A stretch of DNA of 7,634 bases from an uncultured Verrucomicrobiota bacterium (lineage in GTDB: Bacteria; Verrucomicrobiota; Verrucomicrobiae; Opitutales; Opitutaceae), in NCBI GenBank assembly GCA_946481225.1, contig CAMLNJ010000126.1, forward strand, positions 1 through 7,634. Direction: 5' to 3'. Position 1 is the first letter of the stretch. The number at the start of each line of letters is the position of its first letter. Below are positions 1-6,422 of the stretch, one piece after another. The notes under the pieces are model-generated. The model did no database searches. It worked only from the letters and a program-made list of their open reading frames with translations, and was not told the DNA's origin. The translations under genes were made by a program, and so were the position numbers.

Positions 1-251
1 GTTTCGGACGCGAAGACGATCTCGGCTACGCGAAGACGATCCAAGTGAGGAACCGGCCCTAGGCCCTTGCCGCCCTCGGCCAACACCCGGTCACCCCAGC
101 GGGCCCGTGCCGCCGCGACGACCTCTCTGGAGGGCAAAACCTCCTCCTTCACGATGCGATCCGTGTCCTGGACCAAGAACCCAAGGGCGGCGAAATCCGC
201 CGCCGCAGCCGACTTGCCGCATCCGATTCCTCCTGTAAGCCCGATGACCAT
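1..251 (-). CDS. coaE: Dephospho-CoA kinase, N-terminal part (cut by left edge)
   Basis: CoaE is the cytoplasmic enzyme that phosphorylates the 3'-hydroxyl of dephospho-CoA with ATP, the last step of coenzyme A synthesis. Read on the minus strand, the frame opens MVIGLTGGIGCGKS, with a P-loop (GGIGCGKS) at residues 7-14. A DTD motif at residues 29-31 stands where the family usually has DAD, in the CoA-substrate region. A later stretch, LDRLRVAEIVFAS, matches the family's conserved 'R..L..IVF' segment. About 83 codons are present, against roughly 200 for a whole enzyme, so the C-terminal part lies left of the window. ATG at 251 puts the P-loop at the usual distance from the N-terminus; an in-frame TTG two codons upstream (257) is possible. 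No Shine-Dalgarno is seen. The gene is divergent from the HD-domain gene, with 59 bp between the two starts. Confidence 0.93.
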   Translation of the reverse strand, partial: MVIGLTGGIGCGKSAAAADFAALGFLVQDTDRIVKEEVLPSREVVAAARARWGDRVLAEGGKGLGPVPHLDRLRVAEIVFASE

Positions 252-310
252 TTGCAATATGCGAGCAAAATGCGCTTGCCCACAGGCACTGCAAATCATT
301 ACGCCAGTGC

Positions 311-1177
311 ATGGTGCAATCCTTCACGCCATTTCGGCATGCCGGACGCGCGGATGAGTCGCCCTTGGATGGCGTAACTGGGCTCGATTCGGTCCGGCGC
401 ACCGCCCATGGCCTGCGTTTCAACGGCCAAAGCGTGGATGCGCTACTCGATCTCGTAAGCGATCTTTTCGCCGGACGCGTGTGGAATTTTCAACCGATCG
501 ATCTCCGCTACCACGATCTGGCGCACACCGCTCAGGCGAGCCGCTGTTATCTGGACCACGTCGCGGGCTACATTCGGGTCGAGGAGCTGGATCGCGTGCC
601 GCGCGAGCTGGAGTTGGGTCTCTACGCCATTCTTTTTCACGACGCGGGATTTTTGAAGGCGCGGGGCGACGACAAGGGCACCGGGGCCAAATACACACAC
701 TCCCATGTGCTGCGCAGCGCATCCTTGGCCGCGTCGCTCCTGCCCGAACTCGGACTGGGTCGGGCGGAGATCGACGACGTCGTCGGCATGATCCGCTGCA
801 CAGGTCTGAACGGGCGCGCGGACAAGATGCACTTCAGCTCCGATCTGGCTCGCGTCGCCGCTTGCATGGTCGCGACGGCGGATTTTCTCGGCCAAATGGC
901 CGCGCCCGACTACGTCGACAAGCTACCTTGGCTGTTCGCTGAATTCGAAGAGGCGGACGATTACAGCCGCGTGCCGCGGGCGAAGCGGATGTTCGGCTCG
1001 GCCGCCCAGCTCGTGACGGGCACCGGCGCATTTTGGGGAAGCTTCGTCCGCCCGCGGCTCGAGGCCGAATTCGCCGGCGTCTACCGCTACCTCGCCTTGC
1101 CGGCGCCCTCGCGACGCAATCCCTATCTGGACGCCGTCGAGCGGAACATCGCCCGCGCCACGCTCTCGCGATCCTGA
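311..1177 (+). CDS. HD-superfamily metal-dependent phosphohydrolase (phosphodiesterase-like)
   Basis: This is a 288-residue protein with the signature of HD-domain phosphohydrolases, which use clustered His and Asp residues to hold metal ions and cleave phosphoester bonds. Visible motifs in order are YHDLAHT (H68, D69, H72), LFHDAGF (H110-D111, the HD pair), YTHSH (H130, H132) and ATADFLGQM (D191, the likely final metal ligand). The order H...HD...H...D resembles the cyclic-nucleotide phosphodiesterase type more than GTPase-like relatives. No signal peptide, membrane segment or attached sensor domain is seen, so it is probably cytoplasmic. The substrate cannot be named. ATG at 311 is the only nearby ATG; the first 30 or so residues show no motif, so a later GTG or TTG start is possible. 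The gene lies 24 bp before comM on the same strand and may be co-transcribed with it, though no functional link is known to me. Confidence 0.8.
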   Translation: MVQSFTPFRHAGRADESPLDGVTGLDSVRRTAHGLRFNGQSVDALLDLVSDLFAGRVWNFQPIDLRYHDLAHTAQASRCYLDHVAGYIRVEELDRVPRELELGLYAILFHDAGFLKARGDDKGTGAKYTHSHVLRSASLAASLLPELGLGRAEIDDVVGMIRCTGLNGRADKMHFSSDLARVAACMVATADFLGQMAAPDYVDKLPWLFAEFEEADDYSRVPRAKRMFGSAAQLVTGTGAFWGSFVRPRLEAEFAGVYRYLALPAPSRRNPYLDAVERNIARATLSRS

Positions 1178-1201
1178 TCGATCGCGCCCCGGTCCGCACG
1201 C

Positions 1202-2740
1202 ATGCTCGCCAGTCTGCTCTCCGCCGCGCTCCAAGGCATCGAGGCCCTGCCCGTCCATGTGGAGGTAAACCACGGTGAATCGGGCGACTTCAAACTCGTT
1301 CTCGTCGGCCTGCCCGATGCCGCCGTCAAAGAATCCGACGACCGCGTCGTCTCCGCCCTCGCCAACTCCGGCTACGGCCTGTTGCGCACGCGCACCACGA
1401 TCAACCTCGCGCCCGGCGATCTCCGCAAGGAGGGCCCGATCTACGACCTTCCCATCGCGCTCGGCATCCTCGTCGCCACCGGACAGATCGCCGCCCCCGC
1501 GCTCGGCGAATACCTGATCGCCGGAGAACTCGCGCTGTCCGGCGCCACCCGCCCGATGCGCGGCGCGCTCGCTTTCGCCAAGCTGGCCCGGACCCTCGGC
1601 TGCCGCGGCCTGCTTCTTCCCGCCGCCAGCGCGCCCGAGGCCGCGCTGGTCGACGGCGTATCAGTATACCCGATACAATCTTTGGACGAGGCCGCGCGTT
1701 TCGTCTCGGGGCGGATCGTGATCGAGCCGCTGCCCCACTCCGTCGCCATCGAATCCTGCCGGGCGTCCGCCGAGCCCGGCGGCGACTTCGCGGAGGTCAA
1801 GGGCCAGCACTCGTTGCGACGTGCGATCGAGGTGGCGGTCGCGGGAAACCACAATCTCCTGATGATCGGACCGCCGGGCTCCGGAAAATCCATGGTCGCC
1901 AAGCGCGTGCCTTCGATCATGCCGTCCCCCACCCTTTCCGAGGCGCTGGAGGTCCTGGCGATCCACTCCGCCGCCGGGCAGACGCTGGGCGACGCCCGCC
2001 ATCTTGGCCGCCGCCCTGTCCGCGCGCCCCATCACACGATCTCGGACGTCGGCCTCATCGGCGGAGGCAGCATCCCGGGGCCCGGCGAGATCTCGCTCGC
2101 GCACAACGGGGTGCTGTTTCTCGACGAGCTCCCCGAATTCAAGCGCTCCGCGCTGGAGGTCCTGCGTCAGCCACTTGAGGACGGCGCAGTAACTGTAAGT
2201 CGCAGCGCCGGCAAGGTCACCTTCCCGTGCGGGTTCATGCTCGTCGCGGCGATGAACCCATGCCCCTGCGGTTATCTCGGCGATCCGCGGCACGAATGCC
2301 GCTGCTCCCCGCCCCAGGTGCAGCGTTATCGCGCCCGGGTGAGCGGTCCTCTGCTCGATCGCATCGACATCCATATCGAGGCGCCGGCCGTGACGATCGC
2401 AGATCTGCGCAACGGCGCGCCCGGCGAGTCGTCCGCCGCCATCGGCGAACGCGTCCGCGTGGCCCGCGACCGGCAACTCGCGCGCTTTCGCGGCACGGCC
2501 ACCACCAACAACGCGCGGATGAGCCACGCGCAGATCCGCGCCCACATCCCGCTCGACTCCATCTTGGGCGATCTCCTGCAACAGGCGATGGAGCAACTTT
2601 CGCTTTCCGCCCGCGCCTACGACCGCATCCTCAAGGTCGCCCGGACCATCGCCGATCTCGCCGGCGGCGAGCGCGTCGAGGCCGCTCACCTCCTCGAGGC
2701 GATCCAATATCGGTCACTTGATCGAAAAGTGTTTTATTAG
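1202..2740 (+). CDS. comM: ComM/YifB-type AAA+ ATPase (Mg-chelatase-like)
   Basis: This 512-residue protein is full length for the YifB/ComM family. In naturally transformable bacteria ComM is a hexameric helicase that extends branch migration during integration of incoming DNA; elsewhere the protein is kept with unclear roles. The N-terminal half (about residues 1-190) is the ChlI/Lon-protease-like fold, with [12 protein letters not shown] near the start. The AAA+ domain follows, with Walker A GPPGSGKS at 223-230 and Walker B VLFLDE at 304-309. The family's Cys cluster is present after MNP: C354, C356, C366 and C368, a probable metal site. A C-terminal Mg_chelatase_C region ends in the typical [12 protein letters not shown] at 1202 gives the standard N-terminus. 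No Shine-Dalgarno is evident. All catalytic motifs look intact. It is not a true magnesium chelatase subunit, because that pathway is absent here and the domain order is that of ComM. Confidence 0.95.
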   Translation: MLASLLSAALQGIEALPVHVEVNHGESGDFKLVLVGLPDAAVKESDDRVVSALANSGYGLLRTRTTINLAPGDLRKEGPIYDLPIALGILVATGQIAAPALGEYLIAGELALSGATRPMRGALAFAKLARTLGCRGLLLPAASAPEAALVDGVSVYPIQSLDEAARFVSGRIVIEPLPHSVAIESCRASAEPGGDFAEVKGQHSLRRAIEVAVAGNHNLLMIGPPGSGKSMVAKRVPSIMPSPTLSEALEVLAIHSAAGQTLGDARHLGRRPVRAPHHTISDVGLIGGGSIPGPGEISLAHNGVLFLDELPEFKRSALEVLRQPLEDGAVTVSRSAGKVTFPCGFMLVAAMNPCPCGYLGDPRHECRCSPPQVQRYRARVSGPLLDRIDIHIEAPAVTIADLRNGAPGESSAAIGERVRVARDRQLARFRGTATTNNARMSHAQIRAHIPLDSILGDLLQQAMEQLSLSARAYDRILKVARTIADLAGGERVEAAHLLEAIQYRSLDRKVFY

Positions 2741-2744
2741 GCCC

Positions 2745-2817
2745 TGCCTTGTAAACAACTCCGGTTCCCTGCTCTCCCCGCAGGGCACGGGCGACAGGCT
2801 GATTCATTTGCAAGGCA
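2745..2817. repeat. Imperfect inverted repeat enclosing a nested hairpin
   Basis: The outer arms are TGCCTTGTAAA (2745-2755) and TTTGCAAGGCA (2807-2817). They pair over 11 positions with a single T-G mismatch, which would be a U-G wobble in plus-strand RNA. Between them lies a second hairpin: CCCTGC (2767-2772) pairs perfectly with GCAGGG (2780-2785) around a 7-nt loop, and it may extend outward to 2761-2790 with one mismatch and one bulge. The element starts 5 bp after the comM stop. No T-run follows either arm, so it is not a classical intrinsic terminator. It could be a structured 3' end of the comM mRNA, a leader element of the AP2 gene, a small RNA, or a dispersed palindromic repeat. The pairing is seen in the sequence; any function is unknown. 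Confidence 0.55.
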
Positions 2818-2898
2818 CACCCGAAGCCGAGCAAGCCAGCGTGAATATTTCGTAAACGGAGCGCTTGCGCATTTTATGAGCGCAATTACGCACGTGTC

Positions 2899-3534
2899 AT
2901 GTCGCGCCCATCGGCACCCGACCCGGCCTGCATCGCTCAAGCCCGTCTTGCCCCATCCTTGCACGAGCTCGGATGCGTCGCACAAACCCGACACCTCACG
3001 CGCAACCAGCGGGAACGTTGCGTGATGGCGCGGGTGCAGCGGGTCGGCCGGCGCTTCTACCGCTGCTTCGGACTCAAGAAGCACGGCAGCTGGGAGGCGG
3101 CGGAGGCGGCGGCTCGGCTTTGGCTGCGTCCGGTGCTGGCCAGCCTGACCGCCCATGCGCCCGGCCCGCCGCGGCCGGCCGCGCGAAACCGCTCCGGCGT
3201 CGTCGGCGTGTGTTTTTGCCCGCGCCGACGGATATTGAAGTCGGGACGCGAAGCCGCCTACCCCGCCTACAGCGCGCGCTGGCCGGGCGCCAGAAGCGGC
3301 GTAACTTGGATGTTCGCCAGCAGCGGAGGCGAGGAGAACGCCTTTTTGCACGCCTGCGTTTGCCGGGATTTGCGCACTGCGGATCGGCTGCGCGTGGAGT
3401 GGGCGGTGCGTTCACTTTCTCCCGAGGTTCGCGCCGAACTGCTTTCGCGTCGCCGCATCGGCGCCAGCCCTGCCGCTCCCGCCACGCATTTCACACTCGT
3501 TGCGGCCGCGGAACCGAACGCGTTGCCGGCTTGA
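2899..3534 (+). CDS. AP2/ERF-like DNA-binding protein
   Basis: This 211-residue protein appears to carry two related halves of the kind seen in small bacterial AP2-domain proteins. The first, about residues 36-76, has strands around VMARVQRVGRRFYRCF followed by a helix rich in Ala and Glu (WEAAEAAARLW). The second, about 96-160, begins RNRSGVVGVCF, close to the family's NRSGVxGVY signature, and continues with YSARWP and a helix. AP2 folds bind DNA with a three-stranded sheet; in bacteria they occur in homing endonucleases, integrases and stand-alone proteins. No nuclease or recombinase domain is seen here. Residues 83-95 form a Pro/Ala linker, and the C-terminal 30 residues are low in motifs. 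The ATG at 3025 would cut through the first strand, so 2899 is preferred although no Shine-Dalgarno precedes it. Third codon positions are strongly G/C, supporting this frame over overlapping ones. The target and role are unknown, and the family call comes from remembered motif resemblance. Confidence 0.62.
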   Translation: MSRPSAPDPACIAQARLAPSLHELGCVAQTRHLTRNQRERCVMARVQRVGRRFYRCFGLKKHGSWEAAEAAARLWLRPVLASLTAHAPGPPRPAARNRSGVVGVCFCPRRRILKSGREAAYPAYSARWPGARSGVTWMFASSGGEENAFLHACVCRDLRTADRLRVEWAVRSLSPEVRAELLSRRRIGASPAAPATHFTLVAAAEPNALPA

Positions 3535-3577
3535 TTTTGCGAGACCACGGGCGGCGAGACCGCGATCGGCCGCGCAC

Positions 3578-3618
3578 AAAAAAGAAAGGCCCCTTTCACC
3601 GCAGGCGGCGGAAGGGGC
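3578..3618 (-). terminator. Rho-independent terminator of the tRNA gene
   Basis: Read on the minus strand, 6 bases after the CCA end of the tRNA, GCCCCTT (3618-3612) pairs with AAGGGGC (3595-3589). An inner GC stem of about 4 bp lies between these arms. A T-rich tract follows at once (3587-3578, ending in six T). This is a textbook intrinsic terminator in position and shape for the tRNA transcript. On the plus strand the hairpin is not followed by a T-run, so it probably does not end transcription of the AP2 gene. Confidence 0.85.
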
Positions 3619-3624
3619 GGAAAT

Positions 3625-3699
<75 letters not shown>

Positions 3700-3716
3700 G
3701 AAACCTAGGGTTGGGG

Positions 3717-3745
3717 AGAAAGCTGCGCCGGGCCCTCCTTGTCAA
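3717..3745 (-). promoter_or_regulatory. Possible sigma-70-type promoter for the tRNA
   Basis: On the minus strand a perfect -35 hexamer TTGACA (3745-3740) lies 40 bp upstream of the tRNA 5' end. With a 17-bp spacer the -10 position reads CTTTCT (3722-3717), a poor match to TATAAT, and would start transcription roughly 10 nt before the mature tRNA. The distance is right for a tRNA promoter. The -35 sits in the near-palindrome CTTGTCAAG (3738-3746), which also offers a TTGTCA on the plus strand toward the dgt-like gene. The weak -10 keeps the call tentative. Confidence 0.35.
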
Positions 3746-3874
3746 GACGCGCATTAAAGCCCTTTTGCCCTCTCCCTTTGTGCTACGACATGCCCTGCCC
3801 AAAAGGCTCCGCCGCCGCCCCCAAAACGGACATTGCGCCGACCCCGCCCCGCTCGTGGAGTCGGCCGCCACCGC

Positions 3875-5188
3875 ATGAGCTTCCGCCTCGATTGGGAAAA
3901 ATTGCTCTCCGACCAACGCTACGGCCAAACTCCGGCCAGCGCGCGCCCGGGCGCGAACATGCCCCGAACCGAGTTCGAGAAGGACTGCGACCGCGTCATC
4001 TTTTCCGCCCCTTTTCGCCGCCTCGCCGGCAAGACGCAGGTCCATCCCTTCGCCACGCTGGAGCACATCCACAACCGCCTCACGCACACGCTCGAGGTGG
4101 CCAGCGTCGGTCGATCCCTCGCCTACGCCGTCGGCCGCCTCCTCGCGGACAAGGGCGTCATGCCCGCCGGCCGCGGCGTCGAGGACCTGAGCTGCATCGT
4201 CCAGGCCGCCTGCCTCGCCCACGACCTCGGCAACCCGCCCTTCGGCCACGCCGGCGAATTCGCCATCCGCGACTGGGCGCAACGCCACTCCGGCGACCTT
4301 CTCAAAGGAGTCCCCGTCGGCATCCTCGCCGACTGGCTCCAGTTCGAGGGCAACGCCCAAAGCCTCCGCATGGTCGCCGCCCCCGAGCAACCCGAGCAGC
4401 CGTATTTCCATTTCACCTACGCCTCGCTCGGCGCCCTCATCAAATACCCGTGGACCTCCGCCGATCCTCGGGCCGCCCAAAAGCACAAGCACAACGCCTT
4501 TTCCACCGAGGCGCCCATCTTCGACGATCTCGCGTCCGTGCTCGGCCTGCGCAAGCCCGACGGCTCCGTCGCGCGCCACCCGCTCTCCTTCCTCTCCGAG
4601 GCCGCCGACGACATCTGCTATCGCGTCGGCGACTTCGAGGACGCCGTCGAGATGGGCATCCTTCCCGAGGCGACCGTGCGCGATATTTTCAACCAGATCA
4701 TCGGCAAACCCAGCGAACGCCCCCTGCCTTCGCTGCGCGCCCGCGCCATCGGACGCATGGTCGAGGCTGCCGCCGAGGCCTTCGCCGCGCACTACGACGC
4801 CATCCTCGCCGGTGAACGCTCCGACGACTTGAAAGCCGCCTTCCCCGCCGAGCTCCAATCCGCCCTCGCCACCATAAAGCGCGACTACCATTCCATCTTC
4901 GGCCATCGCGCCAAGGTCGCCGTCGAGCTCGGCGCCCCCGCCACGCTCGGCCGCATCCTCGGCGCCTTCGTGCCCGCCGTCCGCGCCCTTGCCGATCACG
5001 GCGCCTATGAGCCCGCCAAGCTGGGCTTCATCCCTTGCCGCTGCCTCGCCCTCGGCTGGACCGAGGACTATTTACGCGTCCACGCCGGCAAGGGCGAGGC
5101 CTGGTGGCTCGCGCGCCTCATGGACCTCGTCGCGGGCATGACCGACACCTACGCCACGCAGGTTTCCCGCGAGATCGCCGGCATCTGA
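3875..5188 (+). CDS. dgt: Deoxyguanosinetriphosphate triphosphohydrolase-like protein
   Basis: This 437-residue HD-domain enzyme is of the Dgt family, which hydrolyses dGTP (or other dNTPs) to the deoxynucleoside and tripolyphosphate and so shapes dNTP pools. The N-terminus reads MSFRLDWEKLLS...RYG, typical of the family. Then come FSAPFRRLAGKTQV, NRLTHTLEVA with H71, the HD pair in AHDLGNPPFGHAGE (H116-D117, H125, E128), EGNAQSLRMV, and SEAADDICY (D245/D246), the last metal-binding Asp. All expected ligands are present. Length fits the shorter bacterial Dgt-like proteins; E. coli Dgt is longer (about 505). ATG at 3875 is chosen because the family's N-terminal motif starts there; an in-frame TTG at 3833 would add 14 residues without family resemblance. 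A GGAG lies 14 nt upstream, too far for a normal Shine-Dalgarno. Nucleotide preference cannot be told from sequence. Confidence 0.93.
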   Translation: MSFRLDWEKLLSDQRYGQTPASARPGANMPRTEFEKDCDRVIFSAPFRRLAGKTQVHPFATLEHIHNRLTHTLEVASVGRSLAYAVGRLLADKGVMPAGRGVEDLSCIVQAACLAHDLGNPPFGHAGEFAIRDWAQRHSGDLLKGVPVGILADWLQFEGNAQSLRMVAAPEQPEQPYFHFTYASLGALIKYPWTSADPRAAQKHKHNAFSTEAPIFDDLASVLGLRKPDGSVARHPLSFLSEAADDICYRVGDFEDAVEMGILPEATVRDIFNQIIGKPSERPLPSLRARAIGRMVEAAAEAFAAHYDAILAGERSDDLKAAFPAELQSALATIKRDYHSIFGHRAKVAVELGAPATLGRILGAFVPAVRALADHGAYEPAKLGFIPCRCLALGWTEDYLRVHAGKGEAWWLARLMDLVAGMTDTYATQVSREIAGI

Positions 5189-5221
5189 GGAGCCGCTCAA
5201 CGGCTCCGGCTCTCCACCTTT
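5189..5221 (+). terminator. Hairpin after dgt-like gene, possible weak terminator
   Basis: A perfect 7-bp stem GGAGCCG (5189-5195) / CGGCTCC (5201-5207) with a CTCAA loop begins at the base after the dgt stop codon. Only a short T4 (5218-5221) follows, ten bases away, so termination would be inefficient or Rho-assisted. The hairpin could instead protect the 3' end of the mRNA while allowing read-through to the DTW gene. Confidence 0.45.
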
Positions 5222-5260
5222 TCCGGTCCCCGCCCTCGGCTCCTCGCTCCCTGCACTACT

Positions 5261-6007
5261 ATGCGCGTGATGTGCTACCGCTGCTTTTGGCCGCAACCGC
5301 TCTGCTGGTGCGGCTCGCTGCGCCCCATACCCACCCGCACGCGCTTCGTGTTCCTGATGCACCCGAAGGAATTTAAGCAGGAAAAAGCCGGCACCGGCCG
5401 CCTCACCCATCTCTGCCTCCCCAACAGCGAGATCCAGGTCGGCATCGGTTTCGATGATCACGAGCCCGTGCAGGCCCTCCTCCGCGATCCCGCCAACCAC
5501 TGCGTCCTCCTCTACCCCGGCCCCGCCGCTCGCAATCTCTCCCGCGGCGAACTCGCGCCCGCCGACTACGCCGGCAAACGCCTCGTCGTCCTCCTCCTCG
5601 ACGCCACCTGGGCCTGCGCCCGCAAAATGCTCCGCCTTTCGACCGGTCTCCAAGCCCTGCCGCGGATCATGTTCACGCCAACCGCGCCGAGCCGTTTTGT
5701 CATCAAGCAGCAGCCGCAGGAAGGCTGCCTCAGCACCCTCGAAGCCGTCCACGAAACGCTCCTCGCCCTCGATCACGGCGGCCTCGACACCTACGCGGAC
5801 CAGACGCAGCTCCTCGCGGTTTTCGACCGCATGCAACATTACCAGATCGAATGTGCCGAGAACCCCTCCCTCGGCGGGTATCGGCGCAAGCCTTACAGCG
5901 CCCCCGGCGAACGTGATCCCGCCCGCGGCCAAAGCGCCTCCCGCCGCAACTATTTCATCAAGCAGCCGCCTTCCACCCCCGGCGCGCCGCCGCCGTCCGG
6001 ATCCTAG
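5261..6007 (+). CDS. DTW-domain protein, probable tRNA-uridine aminocarboxypropyltransferase
   Basis: This 248-residue DTW-domain protein resembles E. coli TapT (YfiP), which moves the 3-amino-3-carboxypropyl group of S-adenosylmethionine onto U47 of several tRNAs (acp3U). At the N-terminus four cysteines, CYRC and CWC (C5, C8, C15, C17), form a likely zinc site. The family motif DxTW is present as DATW at 114-117, followed by ARKML. The segment RFVIKQQPQEGCLSTLEA follows, with LSTLEA at 157-162, another hallmark. The last 40 or so residues are rich in Arg, Pro and Ser and show no motif; this tail may be lineage-specific. ATG at 5261 places the Cys motif at the very start; ATG at 5270 is also possible. 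No Shine-Dalgarno is seen. The nearby CAT-anticodon tRNA has U47 and is a plausible substrate. An acp3U20 activity (the TDD/DTWD type) is an alternative. Confidence 0.88.
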   Translation: MRVMCYRCFWPQPLCWCGSLRPIPTRTRFVFLMHPKEFKQEKAGTGRLTHLCLPNSEIQVGIGFDDHEPVQALLRDPANHCVLLYPGPAARNLSRGELAPADYAGKRLVVLLLDATWACARKMLRLSTGLQALPRIMFTPTAPSRFVIKQQPQEGCLSTLEAVHETLLALDHGGLDTYADQTQLLAVFDRMQHYQIECAENPSLGGYRRKPYSAPGERDPARGQSASRRNYFIKQPPSTPGAPPPSGS

Positions 6008-6008
6008 C

Positions 6009-6027
6009 CCCGGCCACGCGGGCCGGG
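6009..6027 (+). terminator. GC-rich hairpin after the DTW gene
   Basis: CCCGGCC (6009-6015) and GGCCGGG (6021-6027) form a perfect 7-bp stem with a 5-nt loop, one base after the DTW gene's stop codon. No T-run follows on the plus strand. It may end the transcript weakly or stabilise its 3' end. It lies between two converging genes. Confidence 0.4.
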
Positions 6028-6034
6028 TGCGCTC

Positions 6035-6069
6035 AAAAACAAACGACGTGGGCGCGACCCGTGCGGCCC
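6035..6069 (-). terminator. Imperfect terminator downstream of the S4 gene
   Basis: On the minus strand, 10 nt past the S4 stop codon, GGGC (6069-6066) pairs with GCCC (6053-6050), with two further pairs past a bulged base inside. A few bases later comes a T-rich stretch (6043-6035, TTTGTTTTT). The arrangement is that of an intrinsic terminator, but the stem is short and bulged. Confidence 0.4.
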
Positions 6070-6079
6070 GGCATTCCGC

Positions 6080-6328
6080 TCAACGGTAAAGCCCGACCAC
6101 CAGCGTCCGCCCCGCGCACTCCACCTTCGCGCCTGCGGAAATCTTCTTCCTCGCCGCCGTCTCCACCACCCCGTTCACCTTCACCTGACCGCCGTTGATC
6201 GCGTGCTTGGCCTCGCCGCCGCTGTCGAAAAGCCCCGCGAATTTCAGAAGCTGCGTAAGCTCGATAGGCTCGGCGCGGATCTTGATCTCCTCGGGCGTGG
6301 ATGCGTTGGCGGCTTGGGATTTGCTCAT
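6080..6328 (-). CDS. Small S4-domain RNA-binding protein (YbcJ-like)
   Basis: The protein has 82 residues. After a short N-terminal stretch (MSKSQAANAST) it is almost entirely an S4 fold: ELTQLLKFAGLFDSGGEAKHAI, then the signature NGGQVKVNGVVET, basic ARKK, and a closing hydrophobic strand ending GLYR. Stand-alone S4 proteins of this size (YbcJ/RlbA type, about 70-80 residues) are thought to bind structured RNA, often ribosomal; the exact target is unclear. ATG at 6328 gives the usual domain length. The frame stays open further upstream, but that part runs under the divergent symporter gene and shows no domain, so it is not counted. The gene converges with the DTW gene, leaving 72 bp that hold two hairpins, and diverges from the symporter with 94 bp between starts. 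Confidence 0.88.
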   Translation of the reverse strand: MSKSQAANASTPEEIKIRAEPIELTQLLKFAGLFDSGGEAKHAINGGQVKVNGVVETAARKKISAGAKVECAGRTLVVGLYR

Positions 6329-6422
6329 GCGCGCACGCTGAACCGCCGCGGGCTCCGCGCCAGCCCCGAATCCGATCTTCAACTCGTTTGCCTCCGCCCA
6401 CGGCCGTCCCGACCCTCCGCCC

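Noticed and set aside
8..41. Direct repeat ACGCGAAGACGATC (8-21 and 28-41)
   Set aside because: It lies inside coaE coding sequence with a 20-bp period that is not a codon multiple. Both copies encode normal family sequence in different frames, so it is probably coincidence.
250..296. Inverted repeat ATTTGCA (250-256) / TGCAAAT (290-296) in the coaE-HD divergent region
   Set aside because: It is seven base pairs, widely spaced, and its left arm overlaps the coaE start codon. It is too weak to call an operator.
1661..2707. A 348-codon minus-strand open frame opposite comM
   Set aside because: It has no family resemblance, while the plus strand encodes a complete ComM with all motifs. The open frame is a by-product of high GC.
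3092..3115. Tandem GGAGGCGGC units in the AP2-like gene
   Set aside because: They encode the Glu/Ala-rich helix (EAAEAAA) and are explained by coding for that helix in GC-rich DNA.
3864..3878. Kozak-like GCCGCCACCGCATG around the dgt start
   Set aside because: Bacterial genes do not use Kozak context; a GC-rich spacer gives this by chance.
5072..5932. A 286-codon minus-strand open frame opposite the DTW gene
   Set aside because: It shows Gly/Ala/Glu-rich shadow composition, and the opposite strand has clear DTW motifs.
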